Source: Putridiphycobacter roseus (lineage in GTDB: Bacteria; Bacteroidota; Bacteroidia; Flavobacteriales_D; Crocinitomicaceae). Taken from it: a stretch of DNA of 64,000 nucleotides. Each line of letters starts with the position of its first letter. Within the stretch, counting starts at the first letter, position 1. A program made the position numbers and the translations under genes. The stretch spans positions 62,001-126,000 of the forward strand of contig NZ_QKSB01000005.1 of the NCBI RefSeq assembly GCF_003234935.1. The letters are read 5' to 3'. This document shows positions 53,158 to 63,432 of the stretch, in pieces. The notes beneath the pieces were generated by a model. The model made no database searches, was not told the DNA's origin, and saw nothing but the letters and a program-made list of their open reading frames with translations.

Positions 53158-55436
53158 TCTACATATACACGGTGAACCCTACTGGAAATGGAAGAAATAA
53201 TTTCATAAGGAATGGTTTGGAGCGCATTTGCCATCTCATAAATACTTTGGTCCCAACCAAAAATCATCACCTCATCCCCTTCATTACAAATAACATTCGT
53301 CACGTCTACCATACACATATCCATACAGATTGAACCGACTATAGGCGCAAATTGATCTCCTATTTTAACTTGCCATTTCCCATTACTTAAGCCCCTAAAA
53401 AGGCCATCTGCATAACCAACAGGTATTACAGCAATGGTCGTTTTTTTATCGGCTCTAAACCTTCTGCCATACCCAACCGAATCACCAATTTTGATTATTT
53501 TAATTTGGGATATTTGGGTTTTAAAAGACAAGCTTTGTTCAAATTCTGCATGTACATTGTCCATTAACCCGAACAAACCAATTCCCACCCTAACCATGTC
53601 GAACTGTGCATTAGGATTATTTATTGCGGCCGCAGAATTTGCAATATGCTTAATAAAAGAATACCCTATGCCTTTTTCTATTGTTTTAGTAGCCTCTTGA
53701 AAAGTAGCAATTTGTTGATTAGTAAAAGCGATTTCACTAGCGTCATCTGCGGTAGCTAAGTGCGACAATACGCCCTTCACATAAACTTCAGGTTGTGCAT
53801 TTAAAGTCGCAATCAATTCATTAAAATCTTCATTAACAAAACCCAAGCGGTGCATGCCAGTATCTATTTTTAAATGAATTGGGTAGTTTTTTATATTTTT
53901 CAAAATTAGCCTATTCAAAAACTGATCTAGTATATTTAAACTATAAATAGAAGGCTCTAAATGGTAATCAATCATATTGTCAAAAGCACCTTCTTCTGGA
54001 TTCATGACTAAAATAGGCAACGTAATACCTGCCTTTCTCAGCAAAACTCCTTCGTCAGCATAAGCAACACCTAGAGCATCAATTTTTTCGGCACTTAAAA
54101 ACTTACCCATCTCTACGCTTCCACTTCCATAACTTTGCGCCTTCACCATGGCCAAAATCATGGACTTTTTTGCCAGTTTTTTTCTATACTCGGTCAAGTT
54201 ATGTCGAATGGCACTTAAGTCAATTTCTAAACGAGTGATGTGTTTTCTTAATTGGTACAAAGGAATACTTCTTTCTAACTGTTGTGACCTTGAGCCAGAA
54301 AATAAAATAATACTATCCTTAAATGTTAATTGCCTTTGTATAAAATCTTCTACAGACTTTATGTGTATACATTTAAATTTTGATGGAAAAGGATATGCTT
54401 GCGGATGTATCCATACTAAGGTATCTAAGTCGCTGGCTTTAATGATTTCATTTAAACTTTTCTGTACTTCGTATTGCAGGTCTGGTGCAAGCACTAATAC
54501 CCGACTTCTATTTTGGGTATTCAATAATAACGTTTTCAATCCAATCTCTAAACCTCTTTCATCAAAGGTATAAGCATCATTAATTAAGATATTGCCGTTT
54601 ACGCCTTCCATTTTTTCCATTCTCATAGAAATGGTTGGCAAAGTAAGCAATGCGCGATCTATTTGTGTTGTATTTAATCCTAAATACTGTGCTGTAATTT
54701 TCACTAGCTGTGCATTTAAGATGGCAGCCTGAAGAATAAATGGAATTTCAATTTTATCTGCATTTTCCACAGATTCTGGAGAGAATAGCACCTCCACCTT
54801 TTCAAAAAGCATTCTTTTTTCTGCCTCTTTCTCTTTGAGCGACTTAAATCCGGTTTGATGCGCGTCACCAATGCCCGTGTAAACACCTATCGTTGGTTGA
54901 ATAATAGCTGCCAGCTTTTTCATTTCACCGACTTCAGAAATTCCCGCTTCAAAAATAGCCAAGGTGTGTTCGTCTGTCATTTCTAAAACAGACATGGGTA
55001 CACCAATTTGACTGTTATAACTTTTAGGACTTCTAACAATATTAAAGTCAAATTTTAAAGTATGAAAAAGCCACTCTTTAACGGTTGTTTTCCCGTTACT
55101 TCCCGTAATACCTATGACCGGAATATTAAACTTTTTTCGGTGGTGTATGGCTAACACTTGGAGTGCTACCAAGGTATTTGACACCACCAATTGTGTCGCC
55201 TTTAGCTCTTTAATTTCATTTTCTACTACGATTAATTCTCCGCCACTTTTTAAAAAATCTGCTACGTAATCAATCCCATGACTCTTCGTTCCTTTCAAGG
55301 CAAAAAACAAAGTGAATTTATTAACCAAAGGGGAGCGAGAATCGAAACTTACCTGCTTAACTACCTTATTCGAATCACCAATTACTTTGGCGTCCATCCA
55401 ATTTGCAATTTCCGTAAGAGAGTAATTTAAATTCAT
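53154..55436 (-). CDS. murF-alr: Bifunctional MurF ligase-alanine racemase
   Basis: The protein has 760 residues. The N-terminal half is Mur-ligase-like (TGSNGKTTVKEWL at about 111-123, SYNSQIGVPMSVLEM), like UDP-MurNAc-tripeptide:D-Ala-D-Ala ligase MurF. From about 410 it is a fold III PLP alanine racemase: the PLP lysine in AMVKAQSYGSGSVEMG, then HLKIDTGMHRLGF, GDSVGYGRRFRADKK with the second catalytic Tyr, and VGSICMDMCMVDVT. The fusion, common in Bacteroidota, supplies D-alanine and joins D-Ala-D-Ala to the peptidoglycan precursor. Confidence 0.95.
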   Translation of the reverse strand: MNLNYSLTEIANWMDAKVIGDSNKVVKQVSFDSRSPLVNKFTLFFALKGTKSHGIDYVADFLKSGGELIVVENEIKELKATQLVVSNTLVALQVLAIHHRKKFNIPVIGITGSNGKTTVKEWLFHTLKFDFNIVRSPKSYNSQIGVPMSVLEMTDEHTLAIFEAGISEVGEMKKLAAIIQPTIGVYTGIGDAHQTGFKSLKEKEAEKRMLFEKVEVLFSPESVENADKIEIPFILQAAILNAQLVKITAQYLGLNTTQIDRALLTLPTISMRMEKMEGVNGNILINDAYTFDERGLEIGLKTLLLNTQNRSRVLVLAPDLQYEVQKSLNEIIKASDLDTLVWIHPQAYPFPSKFKCIHIKSVEDFIQRQLTFKDSIILFSGSRSQQLERSIPLYQLRKHITRLEIDLSAIRHNLTEYRKKLAKKSMILAMVKAQSYGSGSVEMGKFLSAEKIDALGVAYADEGVLLRKAGITLPILVMNPEEGAFDNMIDYHLEPSIYSLNILDQFLNRLILKNIKNYPIHLKIDTGMHRLGFVNEDFNELIATLNAQPEVYVKGVLSHLATADDASEIAFTNQQIATFQEATKTIEKGIGYSFIKHIANSAAAINNPNAQFDMVRVGIGLFGLMDNVHAEFEQSLSFKTQISQIKIIKIGDSVGYGRRFRADKKTTIAVIPVGYADGLFRGLSNGKWQVKIGDQFAPIVGSICMDMCMVDVTNVICNEGDEVMIFGWDQSIYEMANALQTIPYEIISSISSRVHRVYVD

Positions 55437-55499
55437 GTTATAAAATTAATCATTTACAGGATATAACACAATAACTATTACCGAAAGGCAAAATATTAA

Positions 55500-57200
55500 T
55501 TATGGATTAAATCGTACTGGTTTCCCATCTTGATTAATCTCAATACCTTCTTTAAAAACTTTCTCCACAGCAACTTTACCTCTTTTATTGTACAATTGCA
55601 TTTTTCCATCTTTTACCCCATTTTTGTAACTGATGACACTAGTAATTCTATGCGGTCGCCAATTATATTTGGTGGTCGTTCCATTTAATCTGCCATCTTT
55701 ATAATTGATTTCTTGCATTGGTTTTGTACCGCCCGGATAATAATATACCCACTTTCCTTCCTCCTTACCTTTACTATAGCCACCCTCGTGTGTTTTACCG
55801 CCATCTTTTTCAGAAAACCAAGTCCAATGTCCATCCCTTACACTCTCTTTTACTTTGTGTTTTTTAAATGGTCCATAATTCATACTTTTTTGGTTAGCCA
55901 CAATTTTATAATTACCTTTTTCTACCAAAATTCGCTTAGGAGAATAAGTCAACCATTCCCCTACTTTCAAATCATTTTGATACATTCCTGAAACATGTAA
56001 GTTCCGTTTTTTATAATAAGATTTCCATTCGCCATGTAATTTACCCATCTCAAAATTTCCATCATTTTTTAAATCCCCGGTATCAAAATATTGTTTCCAA
56101 TTGCCATGTTCTTTACCCACAACAAAGCTACCTTCGCTCAGTACTTTACCATTTTCCCACCAAGTTGTCCATTTACCGTTTTCGAGGTCATTTGCATAAG
56201 TTCCTTCCTTCCATTTTTGTCCATTTGAATAATAAAATTGCCAAAGCCCATCTCTTTGACCCATTTTATAAAATCCTTCATACTTTTTATGAACCGAGTC
56301 CCCTGGATACCAATAAACCCATTTGCCATTTTGCAAGCCTTCCGTAAAATCACCCATCATATCTACAGTACCTACATTGGTATACCAAGTCCAGTGGCCA
56401 TCTTTTTGACCGTCTATAAAATGCCCTGTAATATTCAGTTTATCGTTGTCATAATACTTTTCGTATGGTCCATTTAATCGACCATCTAAATAAGTTAGTT
56501 TTGTATCTTTCTTTCCATCATAATAGGTAAAATTCCAGGCACCATGTTTTTTATTTTTTTTGTATTCACCGGTCACTAATAAACTACCATAAACCGAATA
56601 TTCATTGAACACACCATCCTTTAAGCCATCTTTATATTTGTACAATTCTTTTACATTACCATTACTTTCATAAAACCAAACAACATCTCCATTCCCATTG
56701 GATAAGGTTTGTGTTCCGTCGTAAATCCAAAAATTTCGCATAAAGGAAATAGAATCCTCAATAAATTCTTCAGAATGTGGTTTTCCATTCTCGTAATAAT
56801 TCAACCACTTACCATAGGGTTGATCATTTTCATATTGCCCTTTAGTTTTTATTTTTCCATTTTCATACCAAGATTGATAAGGTCCATCCTGCAGGCCGTC
56901 CATAAAAGTCGCTTCTTCTTTTTTACTTCCATTTAAAAAATAAAGGGTCACTTCTCCTTCTAACTTACCGCGTTCATAATTACGGGTCTCCGTTAATACA
57001 CCATTTTTATTCCAGTAGCTCCACTTGCCGTGTTCCAGTGTTGTTTCTCCCGTAAATAAATCGACATAATAAAACCCTCGTGACATGGGTTTGCTTTTTT
57101 CATAATCCCAAAAATTAGTTTGAAGCTTATGTTTTTCTTGACCGAGGACCTGAATGGTGGTGAATAAAATTAAAGCAAGGGTAAATATTTTGAATTTCAT
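55500..57200 (-). CDS. Secreted MORN/YwqK-like repeat protein
   Basis: The protein has 566 residues and a signal peptide (MKFKIFTLALILFTTIQVLG-Q). Almost all of it is roughly twenty repeats of about 23 residues of the type G-x-W-x-x-(Y/W)-(Y/W)-x-x-G-K... (for example NGKWVYWYPGDSVHKKYEG, HGEWKSYYKKRN), the MORN-type pattern of the YwqK-like family. It should form an extended beta surface outside the cytoplasm; function is unknown. Alone on its strand with 40 bases to the LysE gene. Confidence 0.88.
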   Translation of the reverse strand: MKFKIFTLALILFTTIQVLGQEKHKLQTNFWDYEKSKPMSRGFYYVDLFTGETTLEHGKWSYWNKNGVLTETRNYERGKLEGEVTLYFLNGSKKEEATFMDGLQDGPYQSWYENGKIKTKGQYENDQPYGKWLNYYENGKPHSEEFIEDSISFMRNFWIYDGTQTLSNGNGDVVWFYESNGNVKELYKYKDGLKDGVFNEYSVYGSLLVTGEYKKNKKHGAWNFTYYDGKKDTKLTYLDGRLNGPYEKYYDNDKLNITGHFIDGQKDGHWTWYTNVGTVDMMGDFTEGLQNGKWVYWYPGDSVHKKYEGFYKMGQRDGLWQFYYSNGQKWKEGTYANDLENGKWTTWWENGKVLSEGSFVVGKEHGNWKQYFDTGDLKNDGNFEMGKLHGEWKSYYKKRNLHVSGMYQNDLKVGEWLTYSPKRILVEKGNYKIVANQKSMNYGPFKKHKVKESVRDGHWTWFSEKDGGKTHEGGYSKGKEEGKWVYYYPGGTKPMQEINYKDGRLNGTTTKYNWRPHRITSVISYKNGVKDGKMQLYNKRGKVAVEKVFKEGIEINQDGKPVRFNP

Positions 57201-57240
57201 AAATACGTATTGTGTTCTATAGTTAAAAATTTAAAATTTG

Positions 57241-57903
57241 TTACATCTCATCATAAATGCCATAAAAACCGTCGAGCATAAATAAGGCACCAAAACAAAT
57301 TAAAATAATTCCTAAAAATTTATTGATTACCCGCATCCAGGCAGGTGTTAATACATTTTTCAATTTTTTAGCCCCAATAATTTTAAAGACGTCTACGCCA
57401 AAAAATGTAATTAAAATAACTAAAAGATAAATAATAACTGTCGAGTTCTCGCTCATTCCTTTCAATGGGTTCTTGTCTCTTAAAGTTCCAATTATGGTTA
57501 ACCAATAAAAAAGCACGCCTGGATTAACCGCATTTAAAAAGAACCCTTTCATGATGGTAGAAAACTGATTATTTGCCGTTAGCTCTTGCGTTTTTTGTAC
57601 TTGTTTTTTAGGTAATTCCACTTTTTTTCTCAATGTAAATATTCCAAAAAGCATAAAACAAATACCACCTATTATGGTTAAATAACTGCTATAGTCACTT
57701 TCCATTAAATTAGAAACCTGATTAACAAATAAAAAGGCAATAGAAATGTAAAGTAAATCGCTAATTAACACACCTAAATCAAGGTAAAGCGCACTCTTTA
57801 CGCCTTTTTTGATACTAGTTTCAAGCAACACAAAAAAAACTGGTCCCAGCATTAAACTCAACACTAACCCCAGTCCAATACCTCCAAAAAGTAAATTAAT
57901 CAA
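57241..57903 (-). CDS. LysE family amino-acid exporter
   Basis: The protein has 220 residues and begins at TTG (57903), as a stop lies just upstream. It has six membrane helices; GLVLSLMLGPVFFVLLETSI and FFLNAVNPGVLFYWLTIIGT are the LysE/RhtB motifs. It exports amino acids; the substrate is unknown. About 40 residues (around KKVELPKKQVQKTQELTANNQ) form an unusually long central loop. Confidence 0.88.
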   Translation of the reverse strand: MINLLFGGIGLGLVLSLMLGPVFFVLLETSIKKGVKSALYLDLGVLISDLLYISIAFLFVNQVSNLMESDYSSYLTIIGGICFMLFGIFTLRKKVELPKKQVQKTQELTANNQFSTIMKGFFLNAVNPGVLFYWLTIIGTLRDKNPLKGMSENSTVIIYLLVILITFFGVDVFKIIGAKKLKNVLTPAWMRVINKFLGIILICFGALFMLDGFYGIYDEM

Positions 57904-57979
57904 AATTTTATAATTTTATAATTCAAAAATAATAATATTCCACCAGCATTTAACCATGCAAAGCATATTTTGTTATTAT

Positions 57980-58753
57980 TTACAATTTCACGGACAAATC
58001 AATTAAAATAGGACAGTGATCAGAATGCACTGCATCTGACAAAATAATTGAACGATTTAATTTCGGTAATAAGCTTTCAGAAATAAAATGATAGTCAATT
58101 CTCCAACCAAGATTTTTTTTTCTAGCCCCCATTCTATAAGTCCACCAAGTGTAATTATGAGCCTCTTTATTTAAATACCGAAAAGAATCAACAAACCCCG
58201 AACTTAAAAAATCAGTAATCCATTGTCTTTCCTCAGGTTTAAATCCTGAAGAATTCTTATTTGAAACGGGGTTATGTATATCTATCGCTTCATGACAAAT
58301 ATTTATATCTCCAGAAATCAACAAATTTGGTCTTGTCTTTTTTAATTCATTAATATAATCTTGAAAATCTGCCAAATAATCCATTTTAAACGCTTGTCTT
58401 TCCTCCCCAGTCGTTCCACTTGGAAAATAGCAGCTTAAAACAGAAAAATCACCATAATCCGCACGGATAATTCTCCCCTCTTGGTCATATTTTTCAATAC
58501 CGCAACCATACTCAATGTGGTCGGGTTTGGTTTTACTTAAAATAGCAACACTACTGTATCCTTTTTTTTCTGCGGAAAACCAATAAGAATTATAGCCCGC
58601 TTCTTCAAATAATGAAAGGTCTAATTGCTCAGGACTAGCTTTGGTTTCTTGTAAACAAACCACATCTGGATCTACAGAACTCATCCAATCCATCCAGTCT
58701 TTTTTTAAAGCAGCACGAATACCGTTCACATTGTAAGAAATAAATTTTGCCAT
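57980..58753 (-). CDS. xth: Exodeoxyribonuclease III
   Basis: The protein has 257 residues: NVNGIRAALKKDWMDWM, CLQETKA with the metal-binding Glu, SGDINICHEAIDIHNP, WRIDYHFIS and SDHCPILID are intact. It acts on apurinic sites and 3' ends in base-excision repair. Monocistronic and divergent from radA. Confidence 0.97.
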   Translation of the reverse strand: MAKFISYNVNGIRAALKKDWMDWMSSVDPDVVCLQETKASPEQLDLSLFEEAGYNSYWFSAEKKGYSSVAILSKTKPDHIEYGCGIEKYDQEGRIIRADYGDFSVLSCYFPSGTTGEERQAFKMDYLADFQDYINELKKTRPNLLISGDINICHEAIDIHNPVSNKNSSGFKPEERQWITDFLSSGFVDSFRYLNKEAHNYTWWTYRMGARKKNLGWRIDYHFISESLLPKLNRSIILSDAVHSDHCPILIDLSVKL

Positions 58754-58849
58754 TTTTAAATTTTATATATCTTCAAAGTTAAGCAAGTTTTTTTTTAGAC
58801 CGTAAATAAATTACGTATTCAAAACACTATCTTCGATAAAAATTAAATA

Positions 58850-60217
58850 ATGGCCAAGCTTAAAACAACTTTTTTCTGTCAAAATTGTGGTGCTCAATCC
58901 CCGCAATGGGTTGGGAAATGCAATTCTTGCAACGAATGGAATACTTATGCAGAAGAGGTAGTAGAAAAAACAGGGACTAAAAAGGTTCCCTTTTCTTCCA
59001 GTAAAGATAAACGGGTAGTGAAACCGCAAAGACTAACAGAAATAAAACCACAAAAGGAAAATAGAATTGCCTTAAATGACCAAGAATTAAATCGTGTTTT
59101 AGGTGGTGGATTGGTACCCGGTTCATTGGTTTTGTTTGGTGGAGAGCCAGGCATAGGAAAATCGACTTTACTTTTACAATTAGCCGTCAGTCAACCCCAA
59201 TTAAAAGTACTATATGTATCGGGAGAAGAAAGCGAACAACAAATAAGTATGCGTGCGGATAGATTGGGCAAAGCCAATGATAATTGTTTTATACTTACAG
59301 AGACATCTACCCAAAATATTTTTTTGCAAATCGAAACTTTACAGCCAGACTTACTCATCATTGATTCTATTCAAACGCTTCAATCTCCAACCATAGAATC
59401 TTCGCCTGGTAGCATTTCTCAAATTAGAGAGTGTACTGCAGAATTATTAAAATATGCCAAGGAGACCAATACACCGGTTTTTTTAATTGGTCACATCACC
59501 AAAGAAGGGGCTTTAGCTGGACCAAAAGTATTAGAACACATGGTAGATACAGTTTTACATTTTGAAGGCGATCGCAATCATTTTTACCGACTATTACGAT
59601 CGGTGAAAAATAGATTTGGATCAACGAATGAATTGGGGATTTATGAAATGAGTGGTAAAGGTTTAAGAGAGGTAGATAATCCATCTGAAATACTCATTTC
59701 TGGTAACAATGAAAACCTAAGTGGTATTTCAATTGCTTCAACCTTAGAAGGTGTTCGGCCAATTTTAGTAGAAGTACAAGCTTTGGTAAGCACAGCAGCC
59801 TATGGTACTCCACAGCGTTCTTCTACAGGATTTGATTTGCGACGACTAAATATGCTTTTAGCCGTTTTAGAAAAAAGATGTGGCTTTAAATTGGGTGCAA
59901 AAGACGTGTTTTTGAACATAGCTGGTGGTATGCGCGTAGATGATCCTGCGATTGATTTAGCTGTGGTATGTGCCGTTATGTCATCTAATGCAGATATTGC
60001 TATACCGAATAATATCTGTTTGGCTGCCGAAGTTGGTCTTAGTGGCGAAATTCGCCCAGTAAATAGGTTAGAACAAAGAATTTCAGAAGCAGAAAAACTA
60101 GGATTTGAAAAAATTATTATTGCTAAGTCCAAAACAAAATTAGCACACGATAAACATAAAATAGAAATTATTGAAACAGGTAAAATCGAAGAAGTAGTCC
60201 GCGCTATTTTTGGATAA
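58850..60217 (+). CDS. radA: DNA repair protein RadA
   Basis: The protein has 455 residues: N-terminal zinc finger (CQNCGAQSPQWVGKCNSC), Walker A GGEPGIGKSTLL, VSGEESEQQ, the RadA-specific KNRFG in SVKNRFGSTNELG, and a Lon-protease-like C-terminal domain. It aids branch migration in recombination. It is the first of radA-porZ-recO on the plus strand. Confidence 0.97.
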   Translation: MAKLKTTFFCQNCGAQSPQWVGKCNSCNEWNTYAEEVVEKTGTKKVPFSSSKDKRVVKPQRLTEIKPQKENRIALNDQELNRVLGGGLVPGSLVLFGGEPGIGKSTLLLQLAVSQPQLKVLYVSGEESEQQISMRADRLGKANDNCFILTETSTQNIFLQIETLQPDLLIIDSIQTLQSPTIESSPGSISQIRECTAELLKYAKETNTPVFLIGHITKEGALAGPKVLEHMVDTVLHFEGDRNHFYRLLRSVKNRFGSTNELGIYEMSGKGLREVDNPSEILISGNNENLSGISIASTLEGVRPILVEVQALVSTAAYGTPQRSSTGFDLRRLNMLLAVLEKRCGFKLGAKDVFLNIAGGMRVDDPAIDLAVVCAVMSSNADIAIPNNICLAAEVGLSGEIRPVNRLEQRISEAEKLGFEKIIIAKSKTKLAHDKHKIEIIETGKIEEVVRAIFG

Positions 60218-60255
60218 TATTTAACCTGAAAAAGGATTTACCTATTAAATAGCCC

Positions 60256-60263
60256 TAAATTTG
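60256..60263 (+). promoter_or_regulatory. -7 promoter element of porZ-recO
   Basis: TAAATTTG, 50 bases before the porZ ATG. A second weak match, TATCTTTT, lies at 60291-60298. Confidence 0.5.
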
Positions 60264-60313
60264 AACACAATAAAACCTATTAATTCAAGTTATCTTTTCT
60301 ACAATAGCATTTT

Positions 60314-62632
60314 ATGAAATTATTGATCTTTACTTTTCTCTTTTCAGTCCATTCATTTGCACAAATCAATATGCAAGACTGGCGTATTCACTTTTCTGTC
60401 TATGAAGCTATTAATATCATTAAGCTGAAAGATGACATTATCATGGCAGCCCAAAATGGTATTATTTATTACGACTTAATAAGTAAGGAAATAACCACAA
60501 CTACGGTAACCACAGGTTTAAATGATAAAGGAATAAGTGCAATTGCAGGAGCAGGAGACAAATTACTTGTGGGTTATTCCAATGGGAATTTAGATATTAT
60601 CATTGAAAATGAAATCACCAATATTCCTTGGTTAAAACGTGCTTTGATATCTGGTAGCAAAAGCATTAATAATATTTTAGTGGATGGCGACTTGGCTTAT
60701 CTTGCTACTGGCGCTGGTTTATTAGTTTTCGATTTGGTAAAATTAGAATTTCAAAACACCTATAATCCACAATCCGGTATAGAAATATTGGACGTTGCCA
60801 TTTTTAACGACACATTTTATGTAGGCACTAATCAAGGGTTATTTTATGCAAATCAAAACAATCAATTTTTGAACAACGCAGAAAACTGGCATAAAAAAGA
60901 AGATTTACCAAACAGTTTAAAAACAGGGAAAATTTCACAAATTGAATCTTTTAATAACCAACTCTATATTCTTTTAGACAATGTCGCATTTAATACCGAT
61001 TCCTTATTTCTTTTAACGGAAGACAATGTTTTAAGTGACTTTTTCTCCATTCCATCCACGGTCAGAAAAATATCTTCCGACGGGGAATACTTAACTATTT
61101 CTAAATTCTCCAACACCCTAGTTTATGACAAAAACTCAACTACTGAGATAAAAAACATTTTTGACTATAGCTTTGGTCAGGCCCCAAATCCAAATGGTGC
61201 CATTTTTTACAATAATGAAGTCTGGATAGCAGATGAAAATAATGGCTTAGTTAGAGCTACCGACGCATATAGTAACAACCACCAAATTTATGCAAACTCC
61301 CCTTTTTTAGATGGCTGTTACCGACTGGATATTAAGAAAGGTAAAGTTGCGGTAGCTGGTGGTGGTTTAACCGCTAATTTAGAAAACCTATATGCCTTAC
61401 GCGGTATTTATTTATTTGAAGGGGAAACCTGGGAAAATATTAACCACAGAACCAATCCTAAAGAGTTAACAGATTCTTTAAATTGGGACTTTATTTCTAT
61501 TTCTATTAATCCAACCAACACCAATGAAGTTGCTTTTGCTAGCAATTCAAATGGCGGACTGAAAATAATAAATGAGCAAGGTTTTATCCATCAATTCGAC
61601 TACTTAAACTCTCCCATTGAACCCCAATTCAACAACGAACCAAACCAAATTATTTCTGACTTACAATATGATAAGGAGGGCAACTTATGGATCGTTAATC
61701 CGGGTGTAAATTCCTTAAAAATGTTTGACAAAGATGGACAATGGCATACTTATAATTTAGGAAATCAAACACAAAATAAATTCAACTACCGCCTACTTAT
61801 TGACTCCAAAGGATATAAATGGGTTGCTGTCCACGATATTGGTGTTGTGGTGTATGATGATAACGGTACCTATGATGACCCATCAGATGATCGCTATGCA
61901 ACCATTGGCACTACTTCTGGCTATGGCGACTTGGCGTCCAATGAAGTGCGTTCTATTACAGAAGACATTGATGGAGAAATATGGATTGGCACTTCGGATG
62001 GTATTGGCGTAATTTATAATGTAGAAAACGTTTTTGGCGATACTTATGGAGATGCAGATGTAAGTAAAATCGTGATTTTTGATGATGAAAAAGATGAATA
62101 CGTACCTATTTTTGATCAGGTAACCATAAACGCAATGGTTATTGATGGCGGCAATAGAAAATGGATTGGAACGAACGCTTCTGGTGTATTTTGTATGTCC
62201 TCTAACGGAAAAGAAGAAATTTACCATTTTGATGCAAGTAATAGTCCTTTAATTTCTAATACCATTGTAGACATCAAAATAAACTATGACAGTGGCGAAA
62301 TATTCTTCGTAACAGATGAAGGGCTAATTTCATATCGCGGAGATGTGACTGCAGCCGACAATAACTTTTCAGATGTAAAAGTATTTCCAAACCCAGTTAG
62401 ACCAGAACATAAAGGTGTAATTACCATAGAAGGTGTTGGCTACGAAAGCCAAGTAAGGATTACCGACATTTCTGGTAATATAGTTTACGAAACGGTTTCT
62501 AATGGTGGTACTATTTTATGGGATGGCAACAGACTAAATGGGGAACGCGTGCAGACCGGCGTTTATTTAGTTTGGTCAGCACTTCAAGAAGGTAAAGGTA
62601 AAAATGTAGCCAAAATTTTAATTGTCAACTAA
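60314..62632 (+). CDS. porZ: Type IX secretion system protein PorZ
   Basis: The protein has 772 residues with a signal peptide (MKLLIFTFLFSVHSFAQ). Two beta-propeller domains follow, with repeated (W/I)xG(T)xxG(L/I) blades such as GEIWIGTSDGIGVIYN and NRKWIGTNASGVFC. The C-terminal 90 residues are a type A sorting-domain-like module (VFPNPVRPEHKGVITIEGVG ending ILIVN). PorZ belongs to the surface attachment complex of the type IX system and is itself a type IX substrate, matching the two type IX proteins at 3.1 and 9.3 kb. Its stop overlaps recO by one base. Confidence 0.9.
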   Translation: MKLLIFTFLFSVHSFAQINMQDWRIHFSVYEAINIIKLKDDIIMAAQNGIIYYDLISKEITTTTVTTGLNDKGISAIAGAGDKLLVGYSNGNLDIIIENEITNIPWLKRALISGSKSINNILVDGDLAYLATGAGLLVFDLVKLEFQNTYNPQSGIEILDVAIFNDTFYVGTNQGLFYANQNNQFLNNAENWHKKEDLPNSLKTGKISQIESFNNQLYILLDNVAFNTDSLFLLTEDNVLSDFFSIPSTVRKISSDGEYLTISKFSNTLVYDKNSTTEIKNIFDYSFGQAPNPNGAIFYNNEVWIADENNGLVRATDAYSNNHQIYANSPFLDGCYRLDIKKGKVAVAGGGLTANLENLYALRGIYLFEGETWENINHRTNPKELTDSLNWDFISISINPTNTNEVAFASNSNGGLKIINEQGFIHQFDYLNSPIEPQFNNEPNQIISDLQYDKEGNLWIVNPGVNSLKMFDKDGQWHTYNLGNQTQNKFNYRLLIDSKGYKWVAVHDIGVVVYDDNGTYDDPSDDRYATIGTTSGYGDLASNEVRSITEDIDGEIWIGTSDGIGVIYNVENVFGDTYGDADVSKIVIFDDEKDEYVPIFDQVTINAMVIDGGNRKWIGTNASGVFCMSSNGKEEIYHFDASNSPLISNTIVDIKINYDSGEIFFVTDEGLISYRGDVTAADNNFSDVKVFPNPVRPEHKGVITIEGVGYESQVRITDISGNIVYETVSNGGTILWDGNRLNGERVQTGVYLVWSALQEGKGKNVAKILIVN

Positions 62633-63348
62633 TGGCTTACCTTACAACGGAAGGCATAGTTTTACAAAAAACGAACTATTCTGAAACCAGTCTGATTTTA
62701 AAACTATTTACCTTAGACCATGGACTAAAAAGTTATATTTTTCAAGGAGCGAAACGCAAAAATAAAAAAGGAAATTTAGCCAGTGCCTTGTCCATCATTC
62801 AACTTACCTATTACCAAAGAAACGATAGCAATTTGGCTAAAATAACAGCCATTGAAGCTGAAGTAATTTATAAAAACATACCATTTGACCCGATTAAATC
62901 AAGTATTGTATTTTTTATGAATGAGGTGATTCAACAAACTGTTAAAGAAGAACAATATAACCCAGACCTCTACCAGTATTTAAAAAATACACTTTCTATA
63001 CTAGATTTAATTGAAAACCCTGCAGATTTTGCCATTCAATTCCTCCTAGACTTTACCAAACAATTAGGTTTTTATCCACACGTTGAAAAAGATGCTGCTT
63101 TTTTTGATTTAAAAGAAGGAAAATTTAGTAAGTATTCTCCCAACCACCCTGAATTTATTGATCGTGCCAACACTAAATTACTTTTGATTTTTATGCAAAG
63201 TAAATACGATAGACCTAGTAATTTAAAGTTAAATGCAGCGACAAGAAGGTCTCTCGTGTTCGATTTACTGAAGTACTATCACCTCATGTTCGACAATTTT
63301 AAAAACATGAAAACACTTCCCATTCTAGAAATGACATTTCACGATTAA
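62632..63348 (+). CDS. recO: DNA repair protein RecO
   Basis: The protein has 238 residues: OB-fold N-terminus (TEGIVLQKTNYSETSLILKL) and helical C-terminal part with FAIQFLLDFTKQLGFYP. The usual zinc-finger cysteines are absent, as in many Bacteroidota. It helps load RecA by displacing SSB. It is coupled to porZ by a TAATG junction. Confidence 0.95.
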   Translation: MAYLTTEGIVLQKTNYSETSLILKLFTLDHGLKSYIFQGAKRKNKKGNLASALSIIQLTYYQRNDSNLAKITAIEAEVIYKNIPFDPIKSSIVFFMNEVIQQTVKEEQYNPDLYQYLKNTLSILDLIENPADFAIQFLLDFTKQLGFYPHVEKDAAFFDLKEGKFSKYSPNHPEFIDRANTKLLLIFMQSKYDRPSNLKLNAATRRSLVFDLLKYYHLMFDNFKNMKTLPILEMTFHD

Positions 63349-63386
63349 ATTTAATTGGATTTAACAGTTCTATCTGACTATAATCA

Positions 63387-63416
63387 TTTATAAAGACAAT
63401 TGTTTCCTTAAATTTG
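63387..63416 (+). promoter_or_regulatory. Promoter of the SCO-like gene (TTTA-N18-TAAATTTG)
   Basis: TTTA at 63387-63390 and TAAATTTG at 63409-63416, 18 bases apart; one mismatch in the -33. Leader about 12 bases. Confidence 0.7.
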
Positions 63417-63432
63417 CACTTAAAGTTTTAAA

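Noticed and set aside
55500..57200. Toxin-antitoxin function for the YwqK-like protein
   Set aside because: The name YwqK antitoxin comes from similarity of the repeats only; no toxin gene is next to it and it has a signal peptide.
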